DNA of 64,000 bases from Thamnaconus septentrionalis (taxonomy: Eukaryota > Chordata > Actinopteri > Tetraodontiformes > Monacanthidae). A program made the translations under genes and the position numbers. The notes under the pieces are model-generated. The model did no database searches. It was not told where the DNA came from and was given only the letters and a program-made list of their open reading frames with translations. Of the stretch, positions 24,785-38,026 are shown piece by piece; the stretch's first letter is position 1; each line of letters starts with the position of its first letter. Location of the stretch: NCBI GenBank assembly GCA_009823395.1, contig CM020501.1, positions 18,163,361 to 18,227,360 on the forward strand, given 5' to 3'.

Positions 24785-25130
24785 GTGCTCACTTCCAGTG
24801 GGTGTACGTTTGACAAAAGAATACACAAAATGATAATGAGCGATAACCCAGGCAGCAAATACACAAATTACACAGCCGAGCGCCGCGGCGACGGCGCAGG
24901 AATATTTCAAACAATAATTGACTTTCAGCACCACTTGCGAGCGCCGACCGGAGATTTGCCCGACAATGCGCGGCTAATCTCGTCAAACACACTCATCTCA
25001 CCTCCAACGCTGTGTTTACAGAATTAGCTGGGCTAAAGTGGGACGCGTATCCGATGCTGCATATTAATGGAGGATACAAACAAGAGGTCACATGTTAATA
25101 AATTGTAGCGGCATTTTGCATCGCAAAAAA
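24785..25130 (-). promoter_or_regulatory. Candidate intronic enhancer/CNE
   Basis: A high-complexity AT-rich block with many homeodomain/POU-like words (AATGATAATGAGCGATAA, ACACAAATTACACAG, AACAATAATTGACTTTC, GCATATTAATGG). It stands out from low-complexity neighbours. Conservation is inferred, not measured. Confidence 0.35.
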
Positions 25131-27255
25131 AAAATAATAATAAACTCCACATTCACCAGAGGGAGGGGAAAAAATGGGAAAACGGTGGTTTCGGATGCCT
25201 GTGTGTGTTTATGTGTGGGAGGGGAGGCTCCTATGAAAATGCATTTCATGCATTACTTTTCTATTTCTGATATTTCATGCTTTATGGATTTATTTAAATC
25301 CTCTCAGGTGGATAGAAAAGGAGAAGAAGGCGAAGCAGAAGTGAGAGATATGCAAAATAACAAGCATCCGCCTCTCGCAAATGTGCTCCCTCTTTCATCT
25401 TTTCGCCTTTTTTTCTATTCTTTTCACCGTTTTTTTTTTCTTTTTTAATTTTTTTTTCCACTCGAGGGCATTTTTTTTTTTTTTTTTGGTAAAGTCATTT
25501 ACAGACAGTGAAACCAAAACCGCGGGTTTACGGAGAGAAAAGAAAGGAACAAGGAGGAGATGGGCTGCGTGTGTGTGTCTGTCTGAGTGTGTGTGTGTGT
25601 GTGTGTGCGTGCGTGTGGGACTGCGATCCCTAAGATGGTGGATGGACAGTCTTGCATGTTTAAAGCTGCCGTGGCGGCGAGGAGGGGGGGCGAGGGGGAG
25701 ACAAAGGGGTGAAGGTGGCGAGGAGAGAAAAGGCGGCTGCTGCTGCTGCTGCTGCTGCTGCTACGGATGAGCTGCTGAGACGGAGCCGATCGCCCTCTCA
25801 CTGTTTTCCTCCCCCCGCCCCCATAAGAATCTCGCTCAGAGACCAGAGCCGGCCTCTAAAACCAATTCAAAATAAAAAAAAGAAAAAAGAAAAGAAAAAG
25901 TCTCTCCTGACTGAAAGGACTTGGGGGGGGGGGAGGGGTATTCTGGTAAATTATGGATCATTACAATCTGCAAAAATTACAGTTAATTGCTGCCACCTGC
26001 GAGGGGCTTTGACCCACTATGGAATTTTTCCATCATAAAAAAGCCATTTGCCCGTACACACGCTTTTGGGTGTTTTTTGTTTTTTTTGCTGCTGCTGCTT
26101 CTCTCGTAGGCACAAATAAAACGTGCCCCATTACATGGGCTTTGGCTATACGTGCGTCCGACTCCTGATTATGTGCATGCTTTTCTTTTTTCTTTTTTCT
26201 TTTTTTTTACGGCTTAACTAGACCCCGCCCACCCCCACCGACACCCCTCGCCCCCCAATATCACTCGTAAAGCGGTTGCAATAACCCGGCCTCTCCTGTT
26301 CACTTTGGCTTTGATTTGCAGCCCATATGCCCGAATATGTGAGCGCGGCCAGAGTAGATGCACACGCACACACGTAGGCACGCACGCACACACACACACA
26401 CAGGGAGACTAAAAAGAAGGAAAATAGATGCCTCCCCCCTTCCTGTTATATGGAAGGGCAGGGGGGAGGAGTGGGGGGGGTCCATAATGTCGCCTTCTCC
26501 TCCGAGACACGCTCGCGTCCAGCGGAGGAAAAGATGGGGGAAAAAAAAGAGTGAACACTGGCGATGGCAAAGAGAGAGAGGAACGGGAGGAAGAGGAGGA
26601 AGAAGAGGAGGAGGAAGAAGAAGAAGTGTGGCGTGAAGGGGACATTCCTGATGACAAGCCGCCACGCTCCTGAAGGGCAGCGCAGGAGGAGGAGAGGGAG
26701 CATTAAAAAAAAAGAAAAAGAACAAAAAAAAAAAACAACATAAACGTCGCAGCACTTCAAAGGCGCGATAGTCAATTCTTCTGTTGCCGTCGTGAAATCA
26801 CGAGGAGCTCGTCGGCTTGCGGACGCGATGCGTCGGAGCGGTAATTGTCACTGCTGTCCAGGCGGCGGACGCCTTTGACGGGCGACAAATAAAAGACAGA
26901 ATCCAGACTCAAAAAGCAAAGAAAAAAGGCCGAGGAGATATCTGAATATGCCCGCTATTGTTCCCCGCAGCCTCCCCCCGCCCCCACCCACCCCACCCCC
27001 CACCCCACCGCCCCCCTCCCGCCAAAGGGACAGTTGCTCAGAAAGGACGAAGAAAGAAGAAGCGCGAGAAGAAAAACAACATTCTGACGTGTGGTTTGAC
27101 GGCCTTCAAGTCGAGTCTTTATTTTTTTTTGTGTGTTGTTTTTGTCTTTTTTGTTTCCTCCGTTGCTTTGTGTCGCAGCGAGAAGTGTGGGAGACAGGAG
27201 GAGGACAGATCATCTCATAAAGCATCACGTCCTCTAATGGAATAAAGACAACCCC

Positions 27256-27258
<3 letters not shown>
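25131..27258. other. Intron sequence with simple repeats
   Basis: T-runs (25425-25490), GT run (25590-25610), GCT run (25737-25761), CA run (26388-26401) and GGA runs (26590-26625). No exon was recognised. Confidence 0.55.
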
Positions 27259-27259
<1 letters not shown>

Positions 27260-27312
<53 letters not shown>

Positions 27313-27442
27313 CTCCCTCCTCCTCCTCCTCCTCCTCCTCCCCCTCCTCGACGGCTTCCTCCGCTTCCATTAACTCTCTGTCTGTGGAGAGTTGGGGCTG
27401 GAGAGCCGAGAGAGCCGAGCCGAGCCGAGCCGAGCCGAGCCG
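27260..27442 (+). repeat. (CA)n, (CTC)n and (GAGCC)n cluster
   Basis: CA run 27260-27311, CTC run about 27315-27343, and GAGCC pentamer run about 27411-27442. Non-coding. Confidence 0.9.
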
Positions 27443-27859
27443 GGGCTAATGCTGCATCGCCAGGTCCCCTTTGAAATAGGATCAGCAGAGAGGAGAAACC
27501 GCACTGACAGCCCTTTAGCCGGGAGAGAGCGGCTGACAGAGAACAGAGAGGACAGAGAGCACGCATAAAGGGGTGGGGGAGGTGGCGGGGGAGGTGGCGG
27601 GGGAGTGAAAGGGTGAGGATCATAAAAACTGGAATATAACAAAAAAAACCGAGGTATAAAGAGGCAGCAGAGACACAAGGAGCCGTTGGTTCACTCTTTG
27701 GTTTGGTTGGTTTGTTTTTTTTTTTTGCATTTTGAAGATTCGCTTCGGAAAAAGTTGACGGACACGGCAGCAAAACTTCAAATTGTGTTTGTTGGATGTG
27801 ACACAATGCAACACTATAGGATACGCTGCAGCGCAGCGTCCGGAACGGCGTGCGGTGGA

Positions 27860-27935
27860 ACCACCTGAGATAAGATACGGCTACCATTGACACACTTTAT
27901 TGTCCCTGTTGGGAAATTCGTCCTGGGCTTTTTTC
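27860..27935 (+). mobile_element. LINE-tail-like fragment 1
   Basis: Contains ACTTTATTGTCCCTGTTGG followed by GAAATTCGTCC, resembling the ACTTTATTGATCCC...GGGAAATT tail widespread in fish LINE-type retroposons. A similar piece is at 35525-35560. Family assignment is from memory of the motif, so it is tentative. A CACCTG E-box and AGATAAG site lie just before it. Confidence 0.4.
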
Positions 27936-28239
27936 CTGCTTTACATTCAAGAATCAACGACCGCAACGCTAAAAACACAATCCTGCAGTGGTGGAGAGCA
28001 GCCTGTCGGAACGCCAACTGCACGAAAAAAAAACCCAACGTCGCCACGTTACAGCGCGACCCGACCCACTTACAAAAATTTGTTTCAATAGAAAGAGGTT
28101 TTCCAAACCATTCCGCATCTTCCAAAAAGGAAAAAATGTCCGTATTCAGACCGCAGGACGTGAGGATGGGTGCAAGACTTTCATTTCTTCACGCCAGCCT
28201 GCACCAGACGAGAACAGGCTTGGAGTCTGACTGCACAGA

Positions 28240-30080
28240 CAGCCGGTGAGGTGGGTTCTCCTTCAGCTCAAACAGCAGAAACACAACAAATGCAAAAAGC
28301 AGCCCCCTCGAATAAGTAGCAACTGCCCTCTGATATTAACATGTTGCTAACTCATGGTGTGTGCAAATGACTCTGACGTTACGTGGCCCAGTTCATTAAA
28401 ATACACCATCATCAACCTGTCAAAACCTTTAGCTGTGCTTTAAACTTTCCTCTAATTCAGAGGAAACACATGTACCGGTACTGTAAAGGCAGCGAACCAG
28501 GAAAGAAAAGCCACGACGAAGAAGCTAATACCACAGTAGGGAAAGAAAGCAGGGCAACATGAAGGAATCTAATGGACACTGAACACTCCTGCGAGGCAGC
28601 AAGAAGTGTTGACGTAGCCAATGTTGACGGCCAAGTACAGCTAGCTTACGCTAGTTGCTAGCGTGTAAGCGACACCAAGGCGCTGCACTTTAGTGCCGAT
28701 GCTGTCGCACATCCTGCAGCCTTGACTGAGTCGCTGGAGTGCGATCTTTCTGTCATCAACTTGTCCACAGTTGGCTATCAAACCAGATCACCATCCCTGG
28801 AGGACGAACTGTTTGTTTGCTAAATATCATTAAAAATTGCTAACTATCAAGGCATTTTGCCATGACAAAGCCAAAGTTTATTAGCTTTACATCACGATTG
28901 ACTTGATTGAAGTTTTCTTTCAAGTGTCCTTCGAACTGAATAGAAACAAACCTTTACGAGTTTCTCTGCGTCGCAGTGCAGCGCCGCTACGTGGCTAGCG
29001 GGGTGAAACAGAGTTGAACGAATCCAACGGAGGAATAGACAGGAGTTCAAGAGTGACTGTCAACAGTCACAATAACTCGATTCAGCTCAGCGGCCACAGG
29101 AAATTTAGAGGAAGTTTTGGCTAAATTTGACAGGTTTTTTTTATATGTTTTTCCAATGCAACATTCTTTATTCTTTTTACAGAAACTGATTACGAGTGAA
29201 GCGTCGGAGGCGGAAAAAAACCCTTCAAAGCTGTTCGAGAACACAAAGAGGGGAGGGGTTGTGGGGGGGGGGGGCAACTGAGGCATCTCGTGGACACAGA
29301 GGAGTCCTGTGAGGCAGCGAACATGATCCAACAAGAAGCACAAGGCCGCGGACGCAAGGTCACGAGAGGGGGAGGAGGGGGGGGGGGGGTCGCTGGCTGA
29401 AGACAACAGCAGATACAATCGAGCGCTGCCGCCGTCGCCGTCCTCAGACCAGACAGTGGCAGCCTGAAGGGCTGAGGCATCGCTGCTGGTGGTGCAGACT
29501 GCTCCACTGTTACTGACCGAGCCACCCCTCTTCCTCCCCCAACACCACCCTCCTCTTCATCATCCAATCAGCCTAAACACAGCCGCACAAACACAAACAA
29601 ACACAACGACAGACACAGTGTGACCCCCCCCCCGGCAGTCTCCAGGTTAATGATGCGTTAAGCACCTAAAGGAACAAGGTCACTCCTTCACTCCTTCACT
29701 CCTTCACTCCGGCCAACCCAAAGTCCTTCAAACCTTCAAACTTTGCTGTTTGCAGACTTGGCTCGACTTCGGATTTCTTGTTCTTTCTTTTTTTTTCGCG
29801 TTGTCCTTGACCAAGTCCGAAAACCCGTGTGGGCTCCGACGGCCCGCCGCCACCCGGCGTGACCAGGCAGCTCTCACTGATATTGGTCATTTAGCTAATG
29901 GAGGAAGGAGCTAACAGGATTAGCCTGTGCATGTCTTTTCTCCGAGAGGAGAGGTCCTCCTCCTCCTCCGCCGCCGCCGCCGCGTCCAAGGCATGGACGG
30001 TCGTCGTCTGGTCGCCCCGGAGCGATCAGCCGACTGCCGCCGCAAGAGGAAGCGGCTCCCAACCCAAACCTGAAAAGTGA
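28240..30080. other. Intron sequence, mostly unique
   Basis: Unique DNA with recurrent GCTAGC/GTTAGC words near 28640, G-runs at 29263-29275 and 29377-29390, and four copies of ACTCCTTC at about 29682-29709. No gene seen. Confidence 0.5.
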
Positions 30081-30240
30081 TTATGCTAATAGCGGGACGG
30101 AGTGGGCCGGGGGGGTCTTTGCCAATATTCATAAGTGTTTATAGGTGTTGGAGCGAGTGCCTGCAGTGAGTGCAAAGGGTTGTCGATACAGAGCGCCGCA
30201 GCCGTAACTGCCGATAATGTGATTACGACTGTTTGTGTCA
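30080..30240 (-). promoter_or_regulatory. Candidate intronic CNE
   Basis: Non-repetitive block with CCAATATTCATAAGTGTTTA and GATAATGTGATTACGA. Candidate enhancer by style only. Confidence 0.25.
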
Positions 30241-30487
30241 TGGGGGAGGGGAGGGGGTCGAGGATTGGACGGGAGTTTGAGGGTGAAGGAGGAGAGGACA
30301 GGTCCAGTTGGCTCCGCTTCCTCCTCCTCTTCCTCCTCTTCCTCCTCCCGCCAGCCAAGAGATCAGCACCAGCCCGGGCCGCTTAAAAAAATGTACCTGA
30401 TGGTGCAGCTGTCTGGCCTTGACCCCCCACTCCCTCACCCCCCCCCCCACCCCCCCACCCTTCCTGCTCTATCTCGCTGTTTGTCTG

Positions 30488-30535
<48 letters not shown>

Positions 30536-31029
30536 GCTCAAACACTCACTCCTTTGTCCCGGGCCCAGACTTGTTGTGGGCCGCTGAGCCACTGGCCGCA
30601 GACAAAAGGCCTGTTTGACCAACACTTGTTCCTGGGACAAAGCCGGATGCAGGAAATACGCTTTAGTAAACAGAGAAGAAGGCAGCCGGGGACTCGAGCC
30701 GCAGGCCGAAAAAAACCCAAATACCCCCGCAGCGTGGTTCACTTAGCAAAACTTTTTCTTCTGTCAATGGGAGTCGACCTCAAAGGAGGGATTCATGGTT
30801 TGGTTGTTGGCTGAGAGACTCGCTCTCTTCTTAATGTCCGAGTCATCCGCCGGCCTTCGACTTTGTGTGTCCGATCTGCCTTTCACACCTGCTGCATGCT
30901 CCCCTTCACCTGCGGGGGCGGAGCCGAGGCCTCGCCAGGAGTCATCGCCAGGAGTCATGGCGGACAGATGGCGGCGCGACGCAGAGGGCCGGTGGACGCA
31001 GGCAGCAAAGACACGGAGGAAAAGTGTCC

Positions 31030-31308
31030 GATCCATCCCTCCATCCCTCCATCCCTCCATCCATCCATCCATCCATCCCTCCATCCCTCCATCTATCCAT
31101 CCATCCATCCCTCCATCCCTCCCCCATCCATCCATCCCTCCATCATCCATCCCATCCATCCCTCCATCCCTCCATCTATCCATCCATCCATCCCTCCATC
31201 CCTCCATCATCCATCCATCCCTCCATCCATCCTCCCAGCTCAGACAGTTCAATGCTCGGCCTCTCCGCTGCTCTAATATCCCGGCCGCCTGATGCAGATC
31301 ACTATTTG

Positions 31309-31376
<68 letters not shown>
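31030..31376 (+). repeat. (CCAT/CCCTCCAT)n minisatellite and (CT)n
   Basis: A 200-base array of CCAT and CCCT tetramers (31030-31231), then a CT run (31312-31375). All three frames are open in places and give His-Pro-Ser repeats, which are artefacts. Confidence 0.93.
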
Positions 31377-31378
<2 letters not shown>

Positions 31379-31429
31379 AGCCGCAGTCGGTGGGAGGCCG
31401 CGCGCTGTTGTTTCTCATCGCGCCTCTAA

Positions 31430-33609
31430 TGGTACAGTGAAAAGACCTCTGGGCCTCTAAAGCTTAACCAGTCTAATTAAATGGACCATCGCTTATGCCG
31501 GTCTGTCCTCCGAGATTATTTATCGAGTCGGGATCCACTTCCCGGCGTAAGAAAAAATAATAATAATAATGATAAAAGGAACGGCGTCCACAAAAAGCTG
31601 CCGCTCGCTGAGAGTGGAGCGGCTGAAATCAAAGCAGGCGGACAAGGCGTCCGTTTGGACACACAGATCCAGGTTCGTACGGAGACTCAGTCAAGCGGGA
31701 GGTATTTTTGGACTGCGGCGGTTTGAGGAGTCTCTCTGACGCCTCGAAGGGGGGAAGGCGGAGGGTGAGGGGTGGAGCGACAATTGTTCTGTCAGAGGAA
31801 CAGATATGTCTCAATAAAGCGCCGCCGGAGGAGACGGGAGCCGAGCGAAGTGAAGAAGACGATGGAGAAGAAGAGAACAGAACCCGATTCAAAGGCGTCT
31901 ACATATTAGCTCTGTCTCTGAAAAACATTCAAAGATGTCTCTCCTTACAAGCATCATCCCCGTTTGAAGCGCACGGACCTAAAAAAAAAAAAAAAAAAAA
32001 ATCAGAGAGAGACAGAGAGGAAAAAGGAGAAGACTCCCTAAGACGCGAGGCCGGCAGCAGCCTGAGCTTCACTATCTTTGCAAAGCTCAGCTTATGACAA
32101 GCCGGCGTCCCTGCAGAAAAAGGATGGAGGGGTGGTGGTGGTGGTGGTGGTGAGGGTGAAGGAGGGGGGCCCTAGGAGGTCGACTGGCTGCTGCACATTT
32201 CTGCATAAATCTCCAGATAGATAGCATCAGGAGAGGAGCGGCAGGAGGCAGGGGGTTGGGGGGGGGTGATGCAGGCGAGCGGTGGCGGCAGCGGCAGCGG
32301 AGGATGATAAGGCCCCCGGGGCAGGGCATTCGACACTGTCAAAACTGTTTCGTCTCCGGCGATTGGACGAGTGGAGCGCGTTATGAGCCTGCATACCATT
32401 TGTCAGGACGCCAGTCGGCTTCACCGGAGCATAGAAGGACCCCGCGCCTGACCTCGCCTTCCTGCGTAGCCCTCCCCGCTCCTCCTCAGCCTCTTTTGGG
32501 GGGGAGGGGCAGGAGTGGAGGGGGGGGCCACAAAACAGCACATCAGCGAGAAGGATGAAGACCCGGGTTGGTGGGAGGGCGGTCGGGGGCGGGGGTGGTG
32601 AAGTGAAGGGAGCGCTTCTGCAGACCATCGGTGTGTCGGAATTAAAGCGAGCCCATGTTTTGGAAGAGCCGGCGCAACAAAGAGGCGGCATACATCATCC
32701 TTTACATCGTCTGTCACCACTCTGCTTTCAGAACCGGGGAGAAAAGAAATCGCAGGGCCAGGATTTATTGTTACACTCGCAGCAAATAGAAAGTAATTCG
32801 GCAGACGCGGGTGGAAAACTTCCGCCACATCAAGAAAACAAGAAAAGAAAAAAGAGTCCAGACGGAAGAAGCTGCTGCTGCTTCCTGAGAGTCCAACAAA
32901 GGGAGGTGAGAAACAGAAATAGTCCAACAGTGTCCAAGAAGAAGAGAAGTTGATGCAGAAGGGAGAGAAATTGCATGAAGACGAGGTTAATGGAATGAAA
33001 AGTTTGTCGATGACGCAGTGATGTGGGTTTCTAAGGACGAATGTCATGACGACGCAGAACTAATGAGCCTTCTTGTATCTTCACATCTGTGCAAAAACGT
33101 CAACAAATTTGGCAACACGACACAGCGATGAACCAAAATGGAGACGTTCATTCAAAGACACACATGAATGTATCGAGTTGCGAGCGGCCGACGTGGCCCT
33201 CGTTTTAAAATGAGTTTGACACCACGGATGTGTCGCCGCGTTCAGAAGCTCTTCAAAAAAAAAAATAAATAAATAGAAAAAAATTAAAAGTAAAATAGAA
33301 GTATTTGAGCTAAAAGGAGCAGCGGGGGGCAGCGCCGTTGGAACCTCGCACAGTCTGCAAATGCAGAGCTTCAGCCAGCCGGTCTCAAAAGTGATGAAAG
33401 TGCACACACACACACACGCACACAGAGGGAGAGAGAGAGTGAGAGAAGTGAGGCGGGCTGCAGGTTTCTCCAGGCTCCTCCTGGCTCTGCGTTCTCTCAT
33501 GTAGCCACTCTGCGCCTTTGTTCCTCCTCCTTCCATCAGACTGTTACCCGAACACCATGTGATGACAGCGCTGAGACAAGCCGTGGCGGCTCCCAGTTTA
33601 AGAGCACAC

Positions 33610-33646
<37 letters not shown>

Positions 33647-33728
33647 TTTTCCCCCTTCCAACCTTCTTGTTTTACCTCCTTGAAACACTCTACCCTCTCT
33701 CTCTCTCTCACACACACAAATATACACA

Positions 33729-33773
<45 letters not shown>

Positions 33774-34270
33774 CTTTTCGCTAAATCTTTCTTTTCTTCA
33801 GCTCGCTGGGACGCCGCTACCTTTCGGCTGTAAACACCTGTGCCACAGTGCACCTCTCATCCTCTCCTCCACCTACTCATTTAGAGCCAGGCATATCTCA
33901 AAAACCATCCATCAGCCCCATGCTCTCTTTTTTTTTTGGCTTTCTTTCTTTTTTTTTTATTCCTCCTACCTTCGCCCCGAGGTGCCTCTATCCCTGTAAA
34001 TAATACTTCCAGAGAAAATGAGAGCCATGGAACAGAGGGGAATGGGGTGGCGTGGGGGGGGGGAGGAGGAGGGGCGCCAAACATGGAAAGATACTCATCA
34101 TTATCTTAATCTCTGTGGAATGACACTCAAGGTGGGACTGGGCGGTCGGCAGATGCACTTTGATCACCGGCGCACAAAAAACACAACGGTGAAGTGGGAG
34201 GAACCGACTCGAAAAACACAAACTTTGTCAGGCAGAACATCCACAGCGCTTTCAAAACCAGCCAATCGCA
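31430..34270. other. Intron sequence
   Basis: Unique DNA near 31430-31530 (AACCAGTCTAATTAAATGG; candidate CNE), an A-run at 31981-32000, GGT run (32128-32151), and CA/CT runs at 33405-33445 and 33612-33772. No exon recognised. Confidence 0.5.
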
Positions 34271-34274
34271 CGGC

Positions 34275-34478
34275 GGCAACTCGGTGCTGAAGGCAACTTG
34301 GTGGAGAAGAAGACATTTTGGGGTTGTGATCTAGTGGTAGTTTCACCAACTCACAACCGTCTCTGGGGTTCACGGAGAAGAAGCTCCCAGAAAGGAAATA
34401 ATACCCAGTGAGCAGCAGTAGCGTGCAGGAAAATGCCTTACTGTCGCCAGAGGTCAGAGGTCAGAGACCCTAGATAAC
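34275..34478 (+). repeat. Dispersed repeat, copy B (unidentified family)
   Basis: Partner of 2158-2425. It contains a stretch like a Pol III A box (TGATCTAGTGGTAGT, about 34327) followed by GGGGTTCACGG, only loosely like a B box, so a decayed tRNA-derived SINE is possible but unproven. It lies within the large bcl11a intron. Confidence 0.6.
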
Positions 34479-35519
34479 CGCCAATTTCATCTTCGCCAGT
34501 CCGCAGCATAGTGCCACACCTCCAACCCTCCAGCTCTGTCCTAATGCACCACGAGGCAGCGACTTCTTGCAAGGTGGGCATGACTTTTCAACTCCCGCTG
34601 GCCCGGGTTGTTTGTTCCCGAGCTCCCCGCACTAGCGGTTGACCCAGAAGCTGCCGATCCTTTCGACCCTGCAGACGGAACAAGGGACGATTTTTCTTCT
34701 CCTTCCTTTTTTTTTTTTTTTTCTTTAAACACGCGGTTATTCTTCCTCAGCCCCCATCCTCCTACCACCCCAGGGTGCGAGAGGGACCAGGGCATGTGAG
34801 CTCGGGCCAAGCAGAGCAGCTCGTTATGCATATGAGTCCCCACCCCCACTCCCTGCCCCCCCGGAGGCATTGTGAGCAAGAAGGGGGACGTGGCGCTTTT
34901 AAAAAACAAGAGGGCCAGTGTTGCTGGAGCGTCCCGTGGCCCCGAGCTGTGGAGGATGAGGGTTTAACACGCGTCCCATCTGCTGTGTGTGTGACTGTGC
35001 GCACGGTGGTCGAGCGGTTTAAGGAGACGTCAATGGCTGGACTCTTTGAGGCGGAGGAGTATCTCAGGGTCAATCCATTTTCTCAAAGGAATGCCTGTAA
35101 AAGAGGGCGCTGCGGGTTCTGTCACAAGTTTTGGTGCCTCTCTGGACATTTCTGGGCATTTCGCACCTTTCGGGTTTCTCGGTTGTCGTGACTAGCCAGT
35201 CCGGCACGCGACACAAAGGGACGCGGCGCTGCCAACCCAACCAGCATCAATTCGTCTGACCCTTCCATTTCCTGTCTTATGATTAATTGATGGACTTGGT
35301 TGGGGAGGAAGGGGCACAAAAGAAGGGAAGAAAAAAAACAGTGCCGGGCTACATCTCCAAATCCCGATTAAAATTGCAGAATGGCCTCCTGTTCAGCCCC
35401 TTGAAGACATTGTGACAGCAGAAGCAGAAGGACACCAGGCCGAGTCGGACGTCTCCAGTGACCTACAAATTTGTCCTCGCCAATTCAGTACTTTGGGATT
35501 TCAACCACAATACTTTTTA

Positions 35520-35575
35520 GATTTATTATACTTTATTGATCCCATCCTGGGGAATCTTGTCCACGCATTTAAGCC
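35520..35575 (+). mobile_element. LINE-tail-like fragment 2
   Basis: Contains ACTTTATTGATCCCATCC then TGGGGAATCTTG, close to the common fish retroposon tail and to the copy at 27892. Short and truncated. Confidence 0.45.
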
Positions 35576-36169
35576 TTTACCTTGATGCCGAGCAGGGATG
35601 CAATGGGTACCACGTTTATAGTCTTTGATTTGAACCTCTGAGTTGTGGGTTCCCATCAGTTACACTCTGGCACTAGAACTCTATGTCGACGACAGGCCGT
35701 GTTGGCATTTTCTAACTAACATTGCACCAAATGGGAGTGTATCATCTCCGCAAGAGCCAACAGTCCAATCTGTCCTGTGTATTTTTTTCAAAGAATTTCC
35801 ACTGTAGCCTCCAGGACAGCTGCCACATGCTCACACGCTACCCCAGCTTGCCGTACACACTCTCAAAATGGTTATTTAGATTAGAAATAATCGTCACCAG
35901 AGCCTCCGATCAACCATAAAGGCCACCGGGAAAATGGTTGAAATTTCAATTCGGGGTCAAATGTCTCCTTAACTTGACGTGACACACCCTCTGATGGGGT
36001 ATATCTACCTGCCCCCCCGCACATCTCTCTGAGTTAACCATGCCAAAGACCTGCTCGTGTCCCGGTCACATTAGACGAGGTTGGACCATGAATCATGAGC
36101 GGCGGGGGTGGGGGGTGGAGGGGTGGGTTGAGACGGCGCTGTTTTCCAGGGACACGGGAACGGAGACAA

Positions 36170-36440
36170 AAAGCCCGAGATGATACCGTTCGTGCGGCGG
36201 AAAAGACCACATACGTTAGACTGAAGGCAGCCGCTTAATAGGCACATGCGGCGCTCGCCATCAATAACAGGCCACAAGATGTACGAGCCATATGCTCCGC
36301 AGCGGCAGGCCACGCTCCGCACAATTCCTCATCCAGCGAGGCACCGCCGCGCGCACATTCCTGCCGACTAATTGAACGCATGTGGTCTGATCGGGCCGCT
36401 GCGGCCGCGCAGCCCCGCAAAGACAAAGCAGGGTAAAAAA
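36170..36440 (-). promoter_or_regulatory. Candidate intronic CNE
   Basis: High-complexity block with CCGCTTAATAGGCACATGCG, CATCAATAACAGG and CGACTAATTGAACGCATG, between repeat-rich flanks. Inferred enhancer. Confidence 0.3.
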
Positions 36441-36779
36441 GTGGCTGCGGAGCTTTAACGTCAAGCGGCGGGTGGGTGGGTGGGTGGGTGGGGGAGTGAA
36501 CACACACGTGGAGCCGTCTTCCTCCGTCTCTCCAACAAAGACGTTGGGGGAAAAAAAGGAAAAAAAAATCTGCATTTGCACCGGGGAGGGCTACGTTCAG
36601 CAGGCTACATGTAAGAATCATTTGAAGTTCCAGGCCGAGACAGCTCCCTGCGTCTCTTTTCACTTACATCCTGCGCGACAAACCCCACTGCGGTGAACAA
36701 AAATAAGAAACACACAGCGTTGTGGAACCTTTTTCTGCTCATTCTCCCCGGAGGTGTGTCAGGGAGAACATGCATATAG

Positions 36780-36990
36780 GTCCGAGGCAGCAGCGACAGC
36801 GGCGATATTAATTAAGGTAGCCAACCTGTAGGTTGCTTTGTGCCCAGCTGTAGAGCATAAATCAGGCTTTTAACGAGGCCGAGGCCCTAAGATCTCAAAC
36901 CATGCTGGAATGCTACCTGCACAGCCATGCCAAAAATCTGTCTGAGTCCAGGCCTCCTATAGATCACAGTGCTTATAAGGGTAAGCACGG
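36780..36990 (-). promoter_or_regulatory. Candidate intronic CNE
   Basis: Non-repetitive block with CGATATTAATTAAGGTAG, CCCAGCTGTAGAGCATAAA and TTTTAACGAGGCCG. Inferred enhancer; no coding frame. Confidence 0.3.
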
Positions 36991-36999
36991 GGGGGGATG

Positions 37000-37981
37000 C
37001 TGTATAGCGACCTAACCCCGGGGAAGGAAGGGAGTGTGGGGGGGGGTGGAGCACAGGAACAGGGCTGCCGGGGAGGGAGCATCAGGTTCAAGTCAGTAAG
37101 AGCTGCATCCATATGCGCTGCAATACCTGTGGTACCGAGTGGCGACACATTTTATCATCTCGCCGGCTTCCTTTCTTCATCTCCTGCTATGTTTTTATTT
37201 TAATAGCAGTTTGCAAAAAAACACAAATGTTCGATGTATGCTCATAGCACAAAAACTCAAACGCTGAAATGCTCAACTCTGGAGAGTGACGTTAGCCGGG
37301 ATGCTAACACAATACGACACGCAGCCTGAACGCCTAGTTGTTTTCTCTCTAAAGTTTACACAGCGAACAAGTCTAACGTTAAACAGCCGCTTGGATGCTT
37401 GCACTTTGCCAAGCAAATCACACGAATCATCGCACTTAAATCCCAGTTAAATGATGAAACCGCTAGCTAGGGCTAATGTTAGCTAATGTTAGTTAAGACC
37501 GCCACAATGCCATTTGCTAGGCAGGTGTAAATAATCCCAAAACGCATTTTTGTTGGGACCGTTTTCAGATGGTAAATATATACAATCACATACAAAAGAA
37601 AGAATAACAAGGTCGGCTGCTATCATCTCCAGTGAATCAGTCACAATTATGCTATTAACGTAGGTGGAAAAGAAAGAGCAAAAAAAAATCCTTCCTCCTG
37701 ACACGGAGGGAGAAAAGCTAGAAGCAGCGTTCCCAACCTGCTTGTGGAGAGTTGAACGAGAGGTCTGTGTGAAGAAAGCCCGTGCTCCCGTGGTGACAGA
37801 AGGATTTATTCGCAGACAGCTGCAGGACGGGACACACCACGCATGTTAAGATCGACTGTCTGCGGCGGCCAGTCGCTCGGTCCACCTCCCGGCCGTCAAT
37901 AGCGGCTGTAAAAGGTCCGTGAACTCAGTCGCTCCATGACAGGCAGACACGCTGCGTCGATATGGACACGACGCAAACACA

Positions 37982-38026
<45 letters not shown>

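Noticed and set aside
27234..28249. Possible small genes around 27.2-28.2 kb
   Set aside because: No recognisable domain; the frames overlap a CA array and a retroposon-like tail.
34320..34360. tRNA gene at the A-box-like site
   Set aside because: No cloverleaf can be built and the B-box match is poor; at best a decayed SINE.
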